From Prosopocoilus inquinatus (lineage: Eukaryota > Arthropoda > Insecta > Coleoptera > Lucanidae), in assembly GCA_036172665.1 (NCBI GenBank), contig JAYKNF010000045.1, forward strand, positions 1 through 64,000: a stretch of 64,000 nucleotides of DNA, in the 5' to 3' direction. The notes under the pieces were generated by a model. The model searched no databases. It was not told where the DNA came from and saw nothing but the letters and a program-made list of their open reading frames with translations. Positions 1 to 11,639 of this stretch are shown here, in pieces (position 1 is the stretch's first letter; every line of letters starts with the position of its first letter). The position numbers and the translations under genes are program-made.

Positions 1-737
1 CGTATCTCACATCAGAGCTACTGGAGTCCATCGAAACGCCAAATAACATGATATATGAGTAAGGATCGATTAGATACAGCACAGGAACAACGCTAATACG
101 TGTTGTTTCGTTTAAAACTATTTCCAGCTTCTGCTGCGTCCAAAAACTTTGTATCTCACATCAAAGTTACTGGAGTCCATCGAAACGCCAAATAACATGA
201 TAGATGAGTAAGGATCGATTAGATACATCACAGGAACAACGCTAATGCGTGTTGTTTCGTTTAAAACTATTTCCAGCTTCTGCTGCCTCAGAAAACGTCG
301 TATCTCACATCAGAGCTACTGGAGTCCATCGAAACGCCAAATAACATGATATATGAGTAAGGATCGATTAGATACATCACAGGAACAACGCTAATACGTG
401 TTGTTTCGTTCAAAACTATTTCCAGCTTCTGCTGCGTCCAAAAATTTTGTGTCTCACATCAGAGTTACTGGAGTCCATCCAAACGTCAAATAACATGATA
501 GATGAGTAAGGATCGATTAGATACATCACAGGAACAACGCTAATACGTGTTGTTTCGTTTAAAACTATTTCCAGCTTCTGCTGCGTCCGAGAACTTCGTA
601 TGTCACGTCAGGGTTACTGGAGTCCATCCAAACGTCAAATAACATGATAGATAAGTAAGGATCGATTAGATACATCACAGGAACAACGCTAATGCGTGTT
701 GTTTCGTTTAAAACTATTTCCAGCTTCTGCTGCGTCC
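1..737 (+). repeat. Duplicated segment, also at 56729-57465
   Basis: The first five monomers of the window match 56729-57465 at offset 56728, including the rare ctgcctcag spelling near 284 and 57011. The match breaks near 737, where caaaaatttt here replaces gaaaatttcg there. The first 226 bp also match 4483-4708. Confidence 0.88.
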
Positions 738-1491
738 AAAAATTTTGTATCTCACATCAGAGTTACTGGAGTCCATCCAAACGTCAAATAACATGATAGG
801 TGAGTAAGGATCGATTAGATACATCACAGGAACAACGCTAATACGTGTTGTTTCGTTTAAAACTATTTCCAGCTTCTGCTGCGTCCGAGAACTTCGTATG
901 TCACGTCAGGGTTACTGGAGTCCATCCAAACGTCAAATAACATGATAGATGAGTAAGGATCGATTAGATACATCACAGGAACAACGCTAATACGTGTTGT
1001 TTCGTTCAAAACTATTTCCAGCTTCTGCTGCGTCCGAAATCTTTGTGTCTCTCATCAGAGTTACTGGAGTCCATCCAAACGTCAAATAACATGATAGATG
1101 AGTAAGGATCGATTAGATACATCACAGGAACAACGCTAATACGTGTTGTTTCGTTTAAAACTATTTCCAGCTTCTGCTGCGTCCGAGAACTTCGTATGTC
1201 ACGTCAGGGTTACTGGAGTCCATCCAAACGTCAAATAACATGATAGATGAGTAAGGATCGATTAGATACATCACAGGAACAACGCTAATACGTGTTGTTT
1301 CGTTCAAAACTATTTCCAGCTTCTGCTGCGTCCGAAATCTTTGTGTCTCTCATCAGAGTTACTGGAGTCCATCCAAACGTCAAATAACATGATAGATGAG
1401 TAAGGATCGATTAGATACATCACAGGAACAACGCTAATACGTGTTGTTTCGTTTAAAACTATTTCCAGCTTCTGCTGCGTCCGAAAACGTC

Positions 1492-1674
1492 GTATCTCAC
1501 ATCAGAGCTACTGGAGTCCATCGAAACGCCAAATAACATGATATATTTGTAAGGATCGATTAGATACAGCACAGGAACAACGCTAATACCAGTTGTTTCG
1601 TTTCAAACTATTTCCAGCTGCTGCTGTTATGCCGTTTAAAACTATTTCTAGCTTCAGCTGCGTCCGAGAACTTC
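1492..1674 (+). repeat. Over-long monomer, 183 bp
   Basis: The gtatctcac landmarks lie at 1492 and 1675, 34 bp further apart than normal. After ccagctgctgctg the sequence reads ttatgccg and then restarts at tttaaaactatttctagc before the normal end. About 32 bp of the monomer's distal part are thus present twice, in two spellings (ccagctgctg and ctagcttcag). This suggests a join between two different variants by slippage or repair. Confidence 0.85.
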
Positions 1675-1823
1675 GTATCTCACATCTAAGTTACTGGAGT
1701 CCATCCAAACGTCAAATAACATGATAGATGAGTAAGGATCGATTAGATACATCACAGGAACAACGCCAATGCGTGTTGTTTCGTTTAAAACTATTTCCAG
1801 ATTCTGCTGCGTCCGAGAACTTC

Positions 1824-1950
1824 GTATCTCACGTCAGGGTTACTGGAGTCCTAGATAAGTAAGGATCGATTAGATACATCACAGGCACAACGCTAATGCG
1901 TGTTGTTTCGTTTAAAACTATTTTCAGCTTCTGCTGCGTCCGAAAATTTC
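1824..1950 (+). repeat. Truncated monomer, 127 bp
   Basis: Here gagtcc is followed directly by tagataag, so 22 bp of the usual atccaaacgtc...catga segment are missing. Landmarks lie at 1824 and 1951. I saw no other copy of this deletion in the window, so it looks recent or confined to this lineage. Confidence 0.87.
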
Positions 1951-2561
1951 GTATCTCACATTAGAGTTACTGGAGTCCATCGAAACGTCAAATAACATGA
2001 TATATGAGTAAGGATCGATTAGATACAGCACAGGATCAACGCTAATACGTGTTGTTTCGTTTAAAACTATTTCCAGTTTCTGCTGCGTCCAAAAACTTTG
2101 TATCTCACATCAGACTTACTGGAGTCCATCCAAACGTCAAATAACATGTTAGATAAGTAAGGATCGTTTAGATACATCACAGGAACAACGCTAATACGTG
2201 TTGTTTCGTTCAAAACTATTTCCAGCTTCTACTGCGTCCGAGAACTTTGTATCTCTCATCAGAGTTACTGGAGTCCGTCCAAACGTCAAATAACATGATA
2301 GCTGAGTAAGGATCGATTAGATACATCACAGGAACAACGCTAATATGTGTTGTTTCGTTTCAAACTATTTCCAGCTGCTGCTGCGTCCGCAAATTTCGTA
2401 TCTCACATTAGAGTTACTGGAGTCCATCGAAACGTCAAATAACATAGTAGCTAAGTAAGGATCGATTAGATACATCACAGGAACAACGCTAATATGTGTT
2501 GTTTCGTTTAAAACTATTTCCAGCTGCTGCTGCGTCCGAAAACGTCGTATATCACATCAGA

Positions 2562-4421
2562 GCTACTGGAGTCCATCGAAATGTCAAATAACATGATAGA
2601 TAAGTAAGGATCGATTAGATACTACACAGGAACAACGATAATGCGTGTTGTTTCGTTTAAAACTATTTCTAGCTTCAGCTGCGTCCGAGAACTTCGTATC
2701 TCACATCTAAGTTACTGGAGTAGATCGAAACGCCAAATAACATGATAGATGAGTAAGGATCGATTAGATACATCACAGGAACAACGCTAATGCGTGTTGT
2801 TTCGTTTAAAACTATTTCCAGCTTCTGCTGCGTCCGAGAACTTCGTATCTCACGTCAGGGTTACTGGAGTCCATCCAAACGTCAAATAACATGATAGATG
2901 AGTAAGGATCGATTAGATACATCACAGGAACAACGCCAATGCGTGTTGTTTCGTTTAAAACTATTTCCAGATTCTGCTGCGTCCGAGAACTTCGTATCTC
3001 ACGTCAGGGTTACTGGAGTCCATCCAAACGTCAAATAACATGATAGATAAGTAAGGATCGATTAGATACATCACAGGAACAACGCTAATGCGTGTTGTTT
3101 CGTTTAAAACTATTTTCAGCTTCTGCTGCGTCCGAAAATATCGTATCTCACATTAGAGTTACTGGAGTCCATCGAAACGTCAAATAACATGATAGATGAG
3201 TAAGGATCGATTAGATACATCACAGCAACAACGCTAATGCGTGTTGTTTCGTTTAAAACTATTTCCAGCTTCTGCTGCGTCCGAGAACTTCGTATCTCAC
3301 GTCAGGGTTACTGGAGTCCATCCAAACGTCAAATAACATGATAGATAAGTAAGGATCGATTAGATACATCACAGGAACAACGCTAATGCGTGTTGTTTCG
3401 TTTAAAACTATTTCCAGCTCCTGCTGCGTCCAAAATCTTTGTATCTCACATCAGACTTACTGGAGTCCATCCAAACGTCAAATAACATGTTAGATAAGTA
3501 AGGATCGTTTAGATACATCACAGGAAGAACGCTAATACGTGTTGTTTCATTTAAAACTATTTCCAGCTTCAGCTGCGTCCGAGAACTTCGTATCTCACAT
3601 CAAAGTTACTGGAGTCCGTCGAAACGCCAAATAACATGATAGATGAGTAAGGATCGATTAGATATATCACAGGAACAACGCTAATGCGTGTTGTTTCGTT
3701 TAAAACTATTTCCAGCTTCTGCTGCGTCCGAAAATTTCGTATCTCACATTAGAGTTACTGGAGTCCATCGAAACGTCAAATAACATAGTAGCTAAGTAAG
3801 GATCGATTAGATACATCACAGGAACAACGCTAATACGTGTTGTTTCATTTAAAACTATTTCCAGCTTCTACTGCGTCCGAGAACTTTGTATCTCTCATCA
3901 GAGTTACTGGAGTCCGTCCAAACGTCAAATAACATGATAGATGAGTAAGGATCGATTAGATACATCACAGGAACAACGCTAATATGTGTTGTTTCGTTTC
4001 AAACTATTTCCAGCTGCTGCTGCGTCCGAAAATTTCGTATCTCACATTAGAGTTACTGGAGTCCATCGAAACGTCAAATAACATAGTAGCTAAGTAAGGA
4101 CCGATTAGATACATCACAGGAACAACGCTAATACGTGTTGTTTAGTTCAAAACTATTTCCAGCTTCTGCTGCGTCCAAAAACTTTGTATCTCACATCAGA
4201 GTTACTGGAGTCCATCCAAACGTCAAATAACATGATAGATGAGTAAGGATCGATTAGATACATCACAGGAACAACGCTAATAGGTGTTGTTTCGTTTAAG
4301 ACTATTTCCAGCTTCTGCTGCGTCCGAGAACTTCGTATCTCACGTCAGGGTTACTGGAGTCCATCGAAACGCCAAATAACATGATAGATGAGTAAGGATC
4401 GATTAGATACATCACAGGAAC
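2562..4421 (+). repeat. Higher-order repeat at 21-monomer offset, copy 1
   Basis: About 12.5 monomers match 5691-7548 at offset 3129, which is 21 x 149. Shared rare spellings are actacacagg at 2621 and 5750, and catagtagctaag at 3784 and 6913. After the 3-bp loss near 7110 the offset is 3126. Before 2562 the neighbours differ (tatatcacatcagagc here, tctcacttcaaag there). Confidence 0.88.
3800..4378 (+). repeat. Four-monomer segment at 8-monomer offset, copy 1
   Basis: The order gagag-type, C, B, A is repeated at 4992-5570 with an offset of 1192 (8 x 149), for example ctgcgtcc at 3871 and 5063. The same order occurs near 7.0-7.5 kb and 56.1-56.6 kb, making this the commonest cassette of the + blocks. 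Confidence 0.83.
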
Positions 4422-4991
4422 AACGCTAATGCGTGTTGTTTCGTTTAAAACTACTTCCAGCTTCTGCTGCGTCCGAAAACGTCGTATCTCACATCAGAGC
4501 TACTGGAGTCCATCGAAACGCCAAATAACATGATATATGAGTAAGGATCGATTAGATACAGCACAGGAACAACGCTAATACGTGTTGTTTCGTTTAAAAC
4601 TATTTCCAGCTTCTGCTGCGTCCAAAAACTTTGTATCTCACATCAAAGTTACTGGAGTCCATCGAAACGCCAAATAACATGATAGATGAGTAAGGATCGA
4701 TTAGATACAGCACAGGAACAACGCTAAAACCTGTTGTTTCGTTTAAAACTATTTCCAGCTCCTGCTGCGTCCAAAAACTTTGTGTCTCTTATCAGAGTTA
4801 CTGGAGTCCATCGAAACGCCAAATAACATGATAGATGAGTAAGGATCGATTAGATACATCACAGGAACAACGCTAATACGTGTTGTTTCATTTAAAACTA
4901 TTTCCAGCTTCTGCTGCGTCCGAAAATTTCGTTTCTCACATTAGAGTTACTGGAGTCCATCGAAACGCCAAATAACATGATAGATGAGTAA

Positions 4992-5570
4992 GGATCGATT
5001 AGATACATCACAGGAACAACGCTAATACGTGTTGTTTCATTTAAAACTATTTCCAGCTTCTACTGCGTCCGAGAACTTTGTATCTCTCATCAGAGTTACT
5101 GGAGTCCGTCCAAACGTCAAATAACATGATAGATGAGTAAGGATCGATTAGATACATCACAGGAACAACGCTAATATGTGTTGCTTCGTTTCAAACTATT
5201 TCCAGCTGCTTCTGCGTCCGAAAATTTCGTATCTCACATTAGAGTTACTGGAGTCCATCGAAACGTCAAATAACATAGTAGCTAAGTAAGGATCGATTAG
5301 ATACATCACAGGAACAACGCTAATACGTGTTGTTTAGTTCAAAACTATTTCCAGCTTCTGCTGCGTCCAAAAACTTTGTATCTCACATCAGAGTTACTGG
5401 AGTCCATCCAAACGTCAAATAACATGATAGATGAGTAAGGATCGATTAGATACATCACAGGAACAACGCTAATACGTGTTGTTTCGTTTAAAACTATTTC
5501 CAGCTTCTGCTGCGTCCGAGAACTTCGTATCTCACGTCAGGGTTACTGGAGTCCATCGAAACGCCAAATA
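4992..5570 (+). repeat. Four-monomer segment at 8-monomer offset, copy 2
   Basis: This is the counterpart of 3800-4378. It diverges on the left (gatgagtaagg here, gctaagtaagg there) and on the right (gatatatgag here). A private change is ttgcttcg near 5183. Confidence 0.83.
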
Positions 5571-5690
5571 ACATGATATATGAGTAAGGATCGATTAGAT
5601 ACAGCACAGGAACAACGCTAATACGTGTTGTTTCATTTAAAACTATTTCCAGCTTCAGCTGCGTCCGAGAACTTCGTATCTCACTTCAAA

Positions 5691-7548
5691 GTTACTGGAG
5701 TCCATCGAAATGTCAAATAACATGATAGATAAGTAAGGATCGATTAGATACTACACAGGAACAACGATAATGCGTGTTGTTTCGTTTAAAACTATTTCTA
5801 GCTTCAGCTGCGTCCGAGAACTTCGTATCTCACATCTAAGTTACTGGAGTAGATCGAAACGCCAAATAACATGATAGATGAGTAAGGAAAGATTAGATAC
5901 ATCACAGGAACAACGCTAATGCGTGTTGTTTCGTTTAAAACTTTTTCCAGCTTCTGCTGCGTCCGAGAACTTCGTATCTCACGTCAGGGTTACTGGAGTC
6001 CATCCAAACGTCAAATAACATGATAGATGAGTAAGGATAGATTAGATACATCACAGGAACAACGCCAATGCGTGTTGTTTCGTTTAAAACTATTTCCAGA
6101 TTCTGCTGCGTCCGAGAACTTCGTATCTCACGTCAGGGTTACTGGAGTCCATCCAAACGTCAAATAACATGATAGATAAGTAAGGATCGATTAGATACAT
6201 CACAGGAACAACGCTAATGCGTGTTGTTTCGTTTAAAACTATTTTCAGCTTATGCTGCGTCCGAAAATTTCGTATCTCACATTAGAGTTACTGGAGTCCA
6301 TCGAAACTTCAAATAACATGATAGATGAGTAAGGATCTATTAGATACATCACAGGAACAACGCTAATGCGTGTTGTTTCGTTTAAAACTATTTCCAGCTT
6401 CTGCTGCGTCCGAGAACTTCGTATCTCACGTCAGGGTTACTGGAGTCCATCCAAACGTCAAATAACATGATAGATAAGTAAGGATCGATTAGATACATCA
6501 CAGGAACAACGCTAATGCGTGTTGTTTCGTTTAAAACTATTTCCAGCTCCTGCTGCGTCCAAAATCTTTGTATCTCACATCAGACTTACTGGAGTCCATC
6601 CAAACGTCAAATAACATGTTAGATAGGTAAGGATCGTTTAGATACATCACAGGAACAACGCTAATACGTGTTGTTTCATTTAAAACTATTTCCAGCTTCA
6701 GCTGCGTCCGAGAACTTCGTATCTCACATCAAAGTTACTGGAGTCCATCGAAACGCCAAATAACATGATAGATGAGTAAGGATCGATTAGATATATCACA
6801 GGAACAACGCTAATGCGTGTTGTTTCGTTTAAAACTATTTCCAGCTTCTGCTGCGTCCGAAAATTTCGTATCTCACATTAGAGTTACTGGAGTCCATCGA
6901 AACGTCAAATAACATAGTAGCTAAGTAAGGATCGATTAGATACATCACAGGAACAACGCTAATACGTGTTGTTTCATTTAAAACTATTTCCAGCTTCTAC
7001 TGCGTCCGAGAACTTTGTATCTCTCATCATAGTTACTGGAGTCCGTCCAAACGTCAAATAACATGATAGATGAGTAAGGATCGATTAGATACATCACAGG
7101 AACAACGCTATGTGTTGTTTCGTTTCAAACTATTTCCAGCTGCTGCTGCGTCCGAAAATTTCGTATCTCACATTAGAGTTACTGGAGTCCATCGAAACGT
7201 CAAATAACATAGTAGCTAAGTAAGGACCGATTAGATACATCACAGGAACAACGCTAATACGTGTTGTTTAGTTCAAAACTATTTCCAGCTTCTGCTGCGT
7301 CCAAAAACTTTGTATCTCACATCAGAGTTACTGGAGTCCATCCAAACGTCAATTAGCATGATAGATGAGTAAGGATCGATTAGATACATCACAGGAACAA
7401 CGCTAATACGTGTTGTTTCGTTTAAAACTATTTCCAGCTTCTGCTGCGTCCGAGAACTTCGTATCTCACGTCAGGGTTACTGGAGTCCATCGAAACGCCA
7501 AATAACATGATAGATGAGTAAGGATCGATTAGATACATCACAGGAACA
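5691..7548 (+). repeat. Higher-order repeat at 21-monomer offset, copy 2, cut by the inversion
   Basis: This copy matches 2562-4421 and ends at the orientation switch, so the switch happened within, or later trimmed, a higher-order unit. Copy-specific changes include the 3-bp deletion near 7110, gtcaattagc near 7349, and aggaaagatt near 5886. Confidence 0.88.
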
Positions 7549-7556
7549 TATCGATG
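7541..7556. other. Orientation switch, + to -
   Basis: The + monomer runs through caggaaca (to 7548), where the normal continuation would be acgctaat. The next base begins tatcgatggactcc, a - strand monomer entered in its middle; a tatcgatgg spelling also occurs in intact - monomers, for example near 22300. There is no spacer or foreign sequence. The two sides meet at non-equivalent monomer positions, so this is a breakpoint rather than a perfect palindrome centre. Confidence 0.93.
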
Positions 7557-8013
7557 GACTCCAGTAGCTCTGATGTGATATACGACGTTTTCGGAAGCAG
7601 CAGCAGCTGGAAATAGTTTTTAAACGAAACAACACATATTAGCGTTGTTCCTGTGATGTATCTAATCGATCCTTACCCATCTATCATGTTATTTGACGTT
7701 TGGACGGACTCCAGTAACCCTGATGTGAGGTACAAAGTTATCGGACGCAGCAGAAGCTGGAAATAGTTTTGAACGAAACAACACGTATTAGCGTTGTTCC
7801 TGTGCTGTATCTAATCGATCCATACTTATCTATCATGCTATTTGACGTTTCGATGGACTCCAGTAACTCTGATGTGAGATACGACGTTTTCGGATGCAGC
7901 AGAAGCTGGTAATAGTTTTAAACGAAACAACACGTATTAGCGTTGTTCCTGTGCTGTATCTAATCGATCCATACTTATCTATCATGTTATTTGACGTTTG
8001 GATGGACTCCAGT

Positions 8014-8042
8014 AACCCTGACGTGAGATACGAAGTTCTCGG
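8014..8042 (-). repeat. Exemplar of monomer variant family A
   Basis: The diagnostic segment reads aaccctgacgtgag followed by acgaagttctcgg. It is one of the commonest families and is usually preceded by gacgtttggatgg. In + blocks it appears as the complement, ttcgtatctcacgtcaggg. Confidence 0.85.
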
Positions 8043-8162
8043 ACGCAGCAGAAGCTGGAAATAGTTTTAAACGAAACAACACGTATTAGCGTTGTTCCTG
8101 TGATGTATCTAATCGATCCTTACTCATCTATCATGTTATTTGACGTTTGGATGGACTCCAGT

Positions 8163-8191
8163 AACTCTGATGTGAGATACAAAGTTTTTGG
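8163..8191 (-). repeat. Exemplar of monomer variant family B
   Basis: The diagnostic segment reads aactctgatgtgag followed by acaaagtttttgg. It commonly follows family A in the - strand order. A sub-variant ends agcagaacctgg. Confidence 0.85.
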
Positions 8192-8311
8192 ACGCAGCAG
8201 AAGCTGGAAATAGTTTTGAACGAAACAACACGTATTGGCGTTGTTCCTGTGATGTATCTAATCGATCCTTACTTAGCTACTATGTTATTTGACGTTTCGA
8301 TGGACTCCAGT

Positions 8312-8340
8312 AACTCTAATGTGAGATACGAAATTTTCGG
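8312..8340 (-). repeat. Exemplar of monomer variant family C
   Basis: The diagnostic segment reads aactctaatgtgag followed by acgaaattttcgg. It is frequently preceded by the linked spelling cttagctactatg, so variation is shared along the monomer and not site by site. Confidence 0.85.
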
Positions 8341-8908
8341 ACGCAGCAGCAGCTGGAAATAGTTTGAAACGAAACAACACATATTAGCGTTGTTCCTGTG
8401 ATGAATCTAATCGATCCTTACTCATCTATCATGTTATTTGACGTTTGGACGGACTCCAGTAACTCTGATGAGAGATACAAAGTTCTCGGACGCAGTAGAA
8501 GCTGGAAATAGTTTTGAACGAAACAACACGTATTAGCGTTGTTCCTGTGATGTATCTAAACGATCCTTACTTATCTAACATGTTATTTGACGTTTGGATG
8601 GACTCCAGTAGCTCTGATGTGAGATACGACGTTTTCGGACGCAGTACAAGCTGGAAATAGTTTCAAACAAAACAGCACGCATTAGCGTTGTTCCTGTGAT
8701 GTATCTAATCGATCCTTACTCATCTATCATGTTATTTGGCGTTTCGATGGACTCTAGTAACTTTGATGTGAGATACGAAGTTCTCGGACGCAGCTGAAGC
8801 TGGAAATAGTTTTAAATGAAACAACACGTATTAGCGTTGTTCCTGTGATGTATCTAATCGATCCTTACTCATCTATCATGTTATTTGGCGTTTCGATGGA
8901 CTCCAGTA

Positions 8909-8952
8909 ACTTTGATGTGAGATACGAAGTTCTCGGACGCAGCTGAAGCTGG
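8909..8952 (-). repeat. Exemplar of monomer variant family E
   Basis: The diagnostic segment reads aactttgatgtgag and acgaagttctcgg, followed by acgcagctgaagctgg. The next monomer boundary usually reads aaatgaaac rather than aaacgaaac. Confidence 0.83.
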
Positions 8953-9117
8953 AAATAGTTTTAAATGAAACAACACGTATTAGCGTTGTTCCTGTGCTGT
9001 ATCTAATCGATCCTTACTCATATATCATGTTATTTGGCGTTTCGATGGACTCCAGTAACCCTGACGTGAGATGCGAAGTTCTCGGACGCAGCAGAATCTG
9101 GAAATACTTTTAAACGA

Positions 9118-9139
9118 AACAACACGCATTAGCGTTGTT
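9118..9139. other. Exemplar of the dyad symmetry present in most monomers
   Basis: In copies spelled cgcatt, the arm aacaac-ac-gc pairs with gcgttgtt across a four-base atta loop: eight pairs with a two-base bulge. In copies spelled cgtatt the pairing shortens to aacaac/gttgtt. This recurs once per 149 bp on both strands. Short dyads are known from many centromeric satellites, but no function is shown here. Confidence 0.6.
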
Positions 9140-9801
9140 CCTGTGATGTATCTAACCGATCCTTACTTATCTATCATGTTATTTGGCGTTTCGATGGACT
9201 CCAGTAACTTTGATGTGAGATACAAAGTTCTCGGACGCAGCTGAAGCTGGAAATAGTTTTGAACGAAACAACACGTATTAGCGTTGTTCCTGTGATGTAT
9301 CTAAACGATCCTTACTTATCTAACATGTTATTTGACGTTTGGATGGACTCCAGTAAGTCTGATTTGAGATACAAAGTTTTGGGACGCAGCAGGAGCTGGA
9401 AATAGTTTTAAACGAAACAACACGTACTAGCGTTGTTCCTGTGCTGTATCTAATCGATCCTTACTTATCTATCATGTTATTTGACGTTTCGATGGACTCC
9501 AGTAACATAGATGTGATATACGAAGTTCTCGGACGCAGCTGAAGCTAGAAATAGTTTTAAACGAAACAACACGCATTAGCGTTGTTACTGTGATGTATCT
9601 AATCGATCCTTACTTATCTATCATGTTATTTGACGTTTCGATGGGCTCCAGTAACTCTGATGTGAGATACGACGTTTTCGGACGCAGCAGAAGCTGGAAA
9701 TAGTTTTAAACGAAACAACACGTATTAGCGTTGTTCCTGTGATGTATCTAATCGATCCTTACTCATCTATCATGTTATTCGACGTTTGGATGGACTCCAG
9801 T

Positions 9802-9830
9802 AACTCTGATGAGAGACACAAAGATTTCGG
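9802..9830 (-). repeat. Exemplar of monomer variant family G
   Basis: The diagnostic segment reads aactctgatgagag, then acacaaagatttcgg. A derived form reads ctgaagagag near 23069, 25002, 26487, 38372 and 42569. It is often followed by gaacgaagcaac. Confidence 0.83.
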
Positions 9831-9950
9831 ACGCAGCAGAAGCTGGAAATAGTTTTGAACGAAACAACACGTATTAGCGTTCTTCCTGTGATGTATCTAA
9901 ACGATCCTTACTTATCTAACATGTTATTTGACGTTTGGATGGACTCCAGT

Positions 9951-9995
9951 AAGTCTGATGTGAGATACAAAGTTTTGGGACGCAGCAGGAGCTGG
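9951..9995 (-). repeat. Exemplar of monomer variant family F
   Basis: The diagnostic segment reads aagtctgatgtgag and acaaagtttt, with the end agcaggagctgg. It is nearly always preceded by ctaaacgatcc and atctaacatg. The aaacgat spelling removes the ATCGAT site, so this family should give longer fragments in a digest cutting there. Confidence 0.85.
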
Positions 9996-10099
9996 AAATA
10001 GTTTTGAACGAAACAACACGTATTAGCGTTGTTCCTGTGCTGTATCTAATCGATCCTTACTTATCTATCATGTTATTTGACGTTTCGATGAACTCCAGT

Positions 10100-10144
10100 A
10101 ACTTAGATGTGAGATACGAAGTTCTCGGACGCAGCTGAAGCTAG
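10100..10144 (-). repeat. Exemplar of monomer variant family H
   Basis: The diagnostic segment reads aacttagatgtgag and acgaagttctcgg, with the end acgcagctgaagctag. It is the family in which the 20-bp internal expansions arose. Confidence 0.83.
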
Positions 10145-10696
10145 AAATAGTTTTAAACGAAACAACACGCATTAGCGTTGTTACTGTGATGTATCTAATC
10201 GATCCTTACTTATCTATCATGTTATTTGACGTTTGGATGGACTCCAGTAACCCTGACGTGAGATACGAAGCTCTCGGACGCAGCAGAAGCTGGAAATAGT
10301 TTTAAACGAAACAACACGTATTAGCGTTGATCCTGTGATGTATCTAATCGATCCTTACTCATCTATCATGTTATTTGACGTTTGGATGGACTCCAGTAAC
10401 TCTGATGTGAGATACAAAGTTTTTGGACGCAGCAGCAGCTGGAAATAGTTTGAAACGAAACAACACATATTAGCGTTGTTCCTGTGATGTATCTAAATGA
10501 TCCTTACATATCTAACATGTTATTTGACGTTTGGATGGACTCCAGTAAGTCTGATGTGAGATACAAAGTTTTTGGACGCAGCAGGAGCTGGAAATAGTTT
10601 TAAATGAAACAGCACGTATTGGCGTTGTTCCTGTGCTGTATATAATCGATCCTTACTCATATATCATGTTATTTGGCGTTTCGATGGACTCCAGTA

Positions 10697-10724
10697 GCTC
10701 TGATGTGAGATACGACGTTTTCGG
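10697..10724 (-). repeat. Exemplar of monomer variant family D
   Basis: The diagnostic segment reads gctctgatgtgag followed by acgacgttttcgg. It is often preceded by gtgctgtat...catatatcatg and ggcgtttcg. A sub-variant reads gttttctgaggcag, for example near 24280, 25911 and 49289. Confidence 0.83.
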
Positions 10725-11639
10725 ACGCAGCAGAAGCTGGAAATAGTTTTAAACGAAACAACACGCATTAGCGTTGTTCCTGTGATGTATCTAATCGATC
10801 CTTACTCATCTATCATGTTATTTGGCGTTTCGATGGACTCCAGTAACTTTGATGTGAGATACGAAGTTCTCGGACGCAGCTGAAGCTGGAAATAGTTTTA
10901 AATGAAACAACACGTATTAGCGTTGTTCCTGTGATGTATCTAATCGATCCTTACTCATCTATCATGTTATTTGGCGTTTCGATGGACTCCAGTAACTTTG
11001 ATGTGAGATACGAAATTCTCGGACGCAGCTGAAGCTGGAAATAGTTTTAAATGAAACAACACGTATTAGCGTTGTTCCTGTGCTGTATCTAATCGATCCT
11101 TACTCATATATCATGTTATTTGGCGTTTCGATGGACTCCAGTAACCCTGACGTGAGATACGAAGTTCTCGGACGCAGCAGAAGCTGGAAATAGTTTTAAA
11201 CGAAACAACACGTATTAGCGTTGTTCCTGTGATGTATCTAATCGATCCTTACTCATCTATCATGTTATTTGACGTTTGGATGGACTCCAGTAACTCTGAT
11301 GTGAGATACAAAGTTTTTGGACGCAGCAGAAGCTGGAAATAGTTTTAAACGAAACAACACGCATTAGCGTTGTTCCTGTGATGTATCTAATCGATCCTTA
11401 CTCATCTATCATGTTATTTGACGTTTCGATGGACTCCAGTAACTCCAATGTGAGAAAAGAAATTTTCGGACTCAGCAGAAGCTGGAAATAGTTTTAAACG
11501 AAACAACACGCATTAGCGTTGTTCCTGTGATGTATCTAATCGATCCTTACTTATCTATCATGTTATTTGACGTTTGGATGGACTCCAGTAAAACTGACGT
11601 GACATACGAAGTTCTCGGACGCAGCAGAAGCTGGAAATA

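Larger units (their letters stand above)
1..7548 (+). repeat. Satellite block 1, + orientation
   Basis: All monomers read gtatctcac on the given strand. The block starts before the window and ends abruptly at 7548. It holds the same variant families as the - block, seen as complements; for example, cttcgtatctcacgtcaggg is the complement of family A. Most monomers are exactly 149 bp. The exceptions are one of 183 bp near 1492-1674, one of 127 bp near 1824-1950, and one 3-bp deletion at about 7110. It contains internal duplications at offsets of 8 and 21 monomers. Confidence 0.96.
6985..8507. repeat. Inverted repeat of about four monomers around the first junction
   Basis: Reading back from 7548, the + arm holds variants A (7457), B (7301), C (near 7150) and a gagag-type monomer (near 7010). 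The - arm from 7944 holds A (8014), B (8163), C (8312) and the gagag type (near 8470) in mirrored order. Both A and B give a centre near 7746. The arms are roughly 6985-7548 and 7944-8507, separated by about 395 bp of non-mirrored - monomers. The outer neighbours differ: C on the left, D on the right. Arms are similar, not identical. Confidence 0.8.

Noticed and set aside
7549..7700. Possible insertion or spacer at the orientation switch
   Set aside because: All bases on both sides belong to the 149-bp monomer; only the orientation and phase change.
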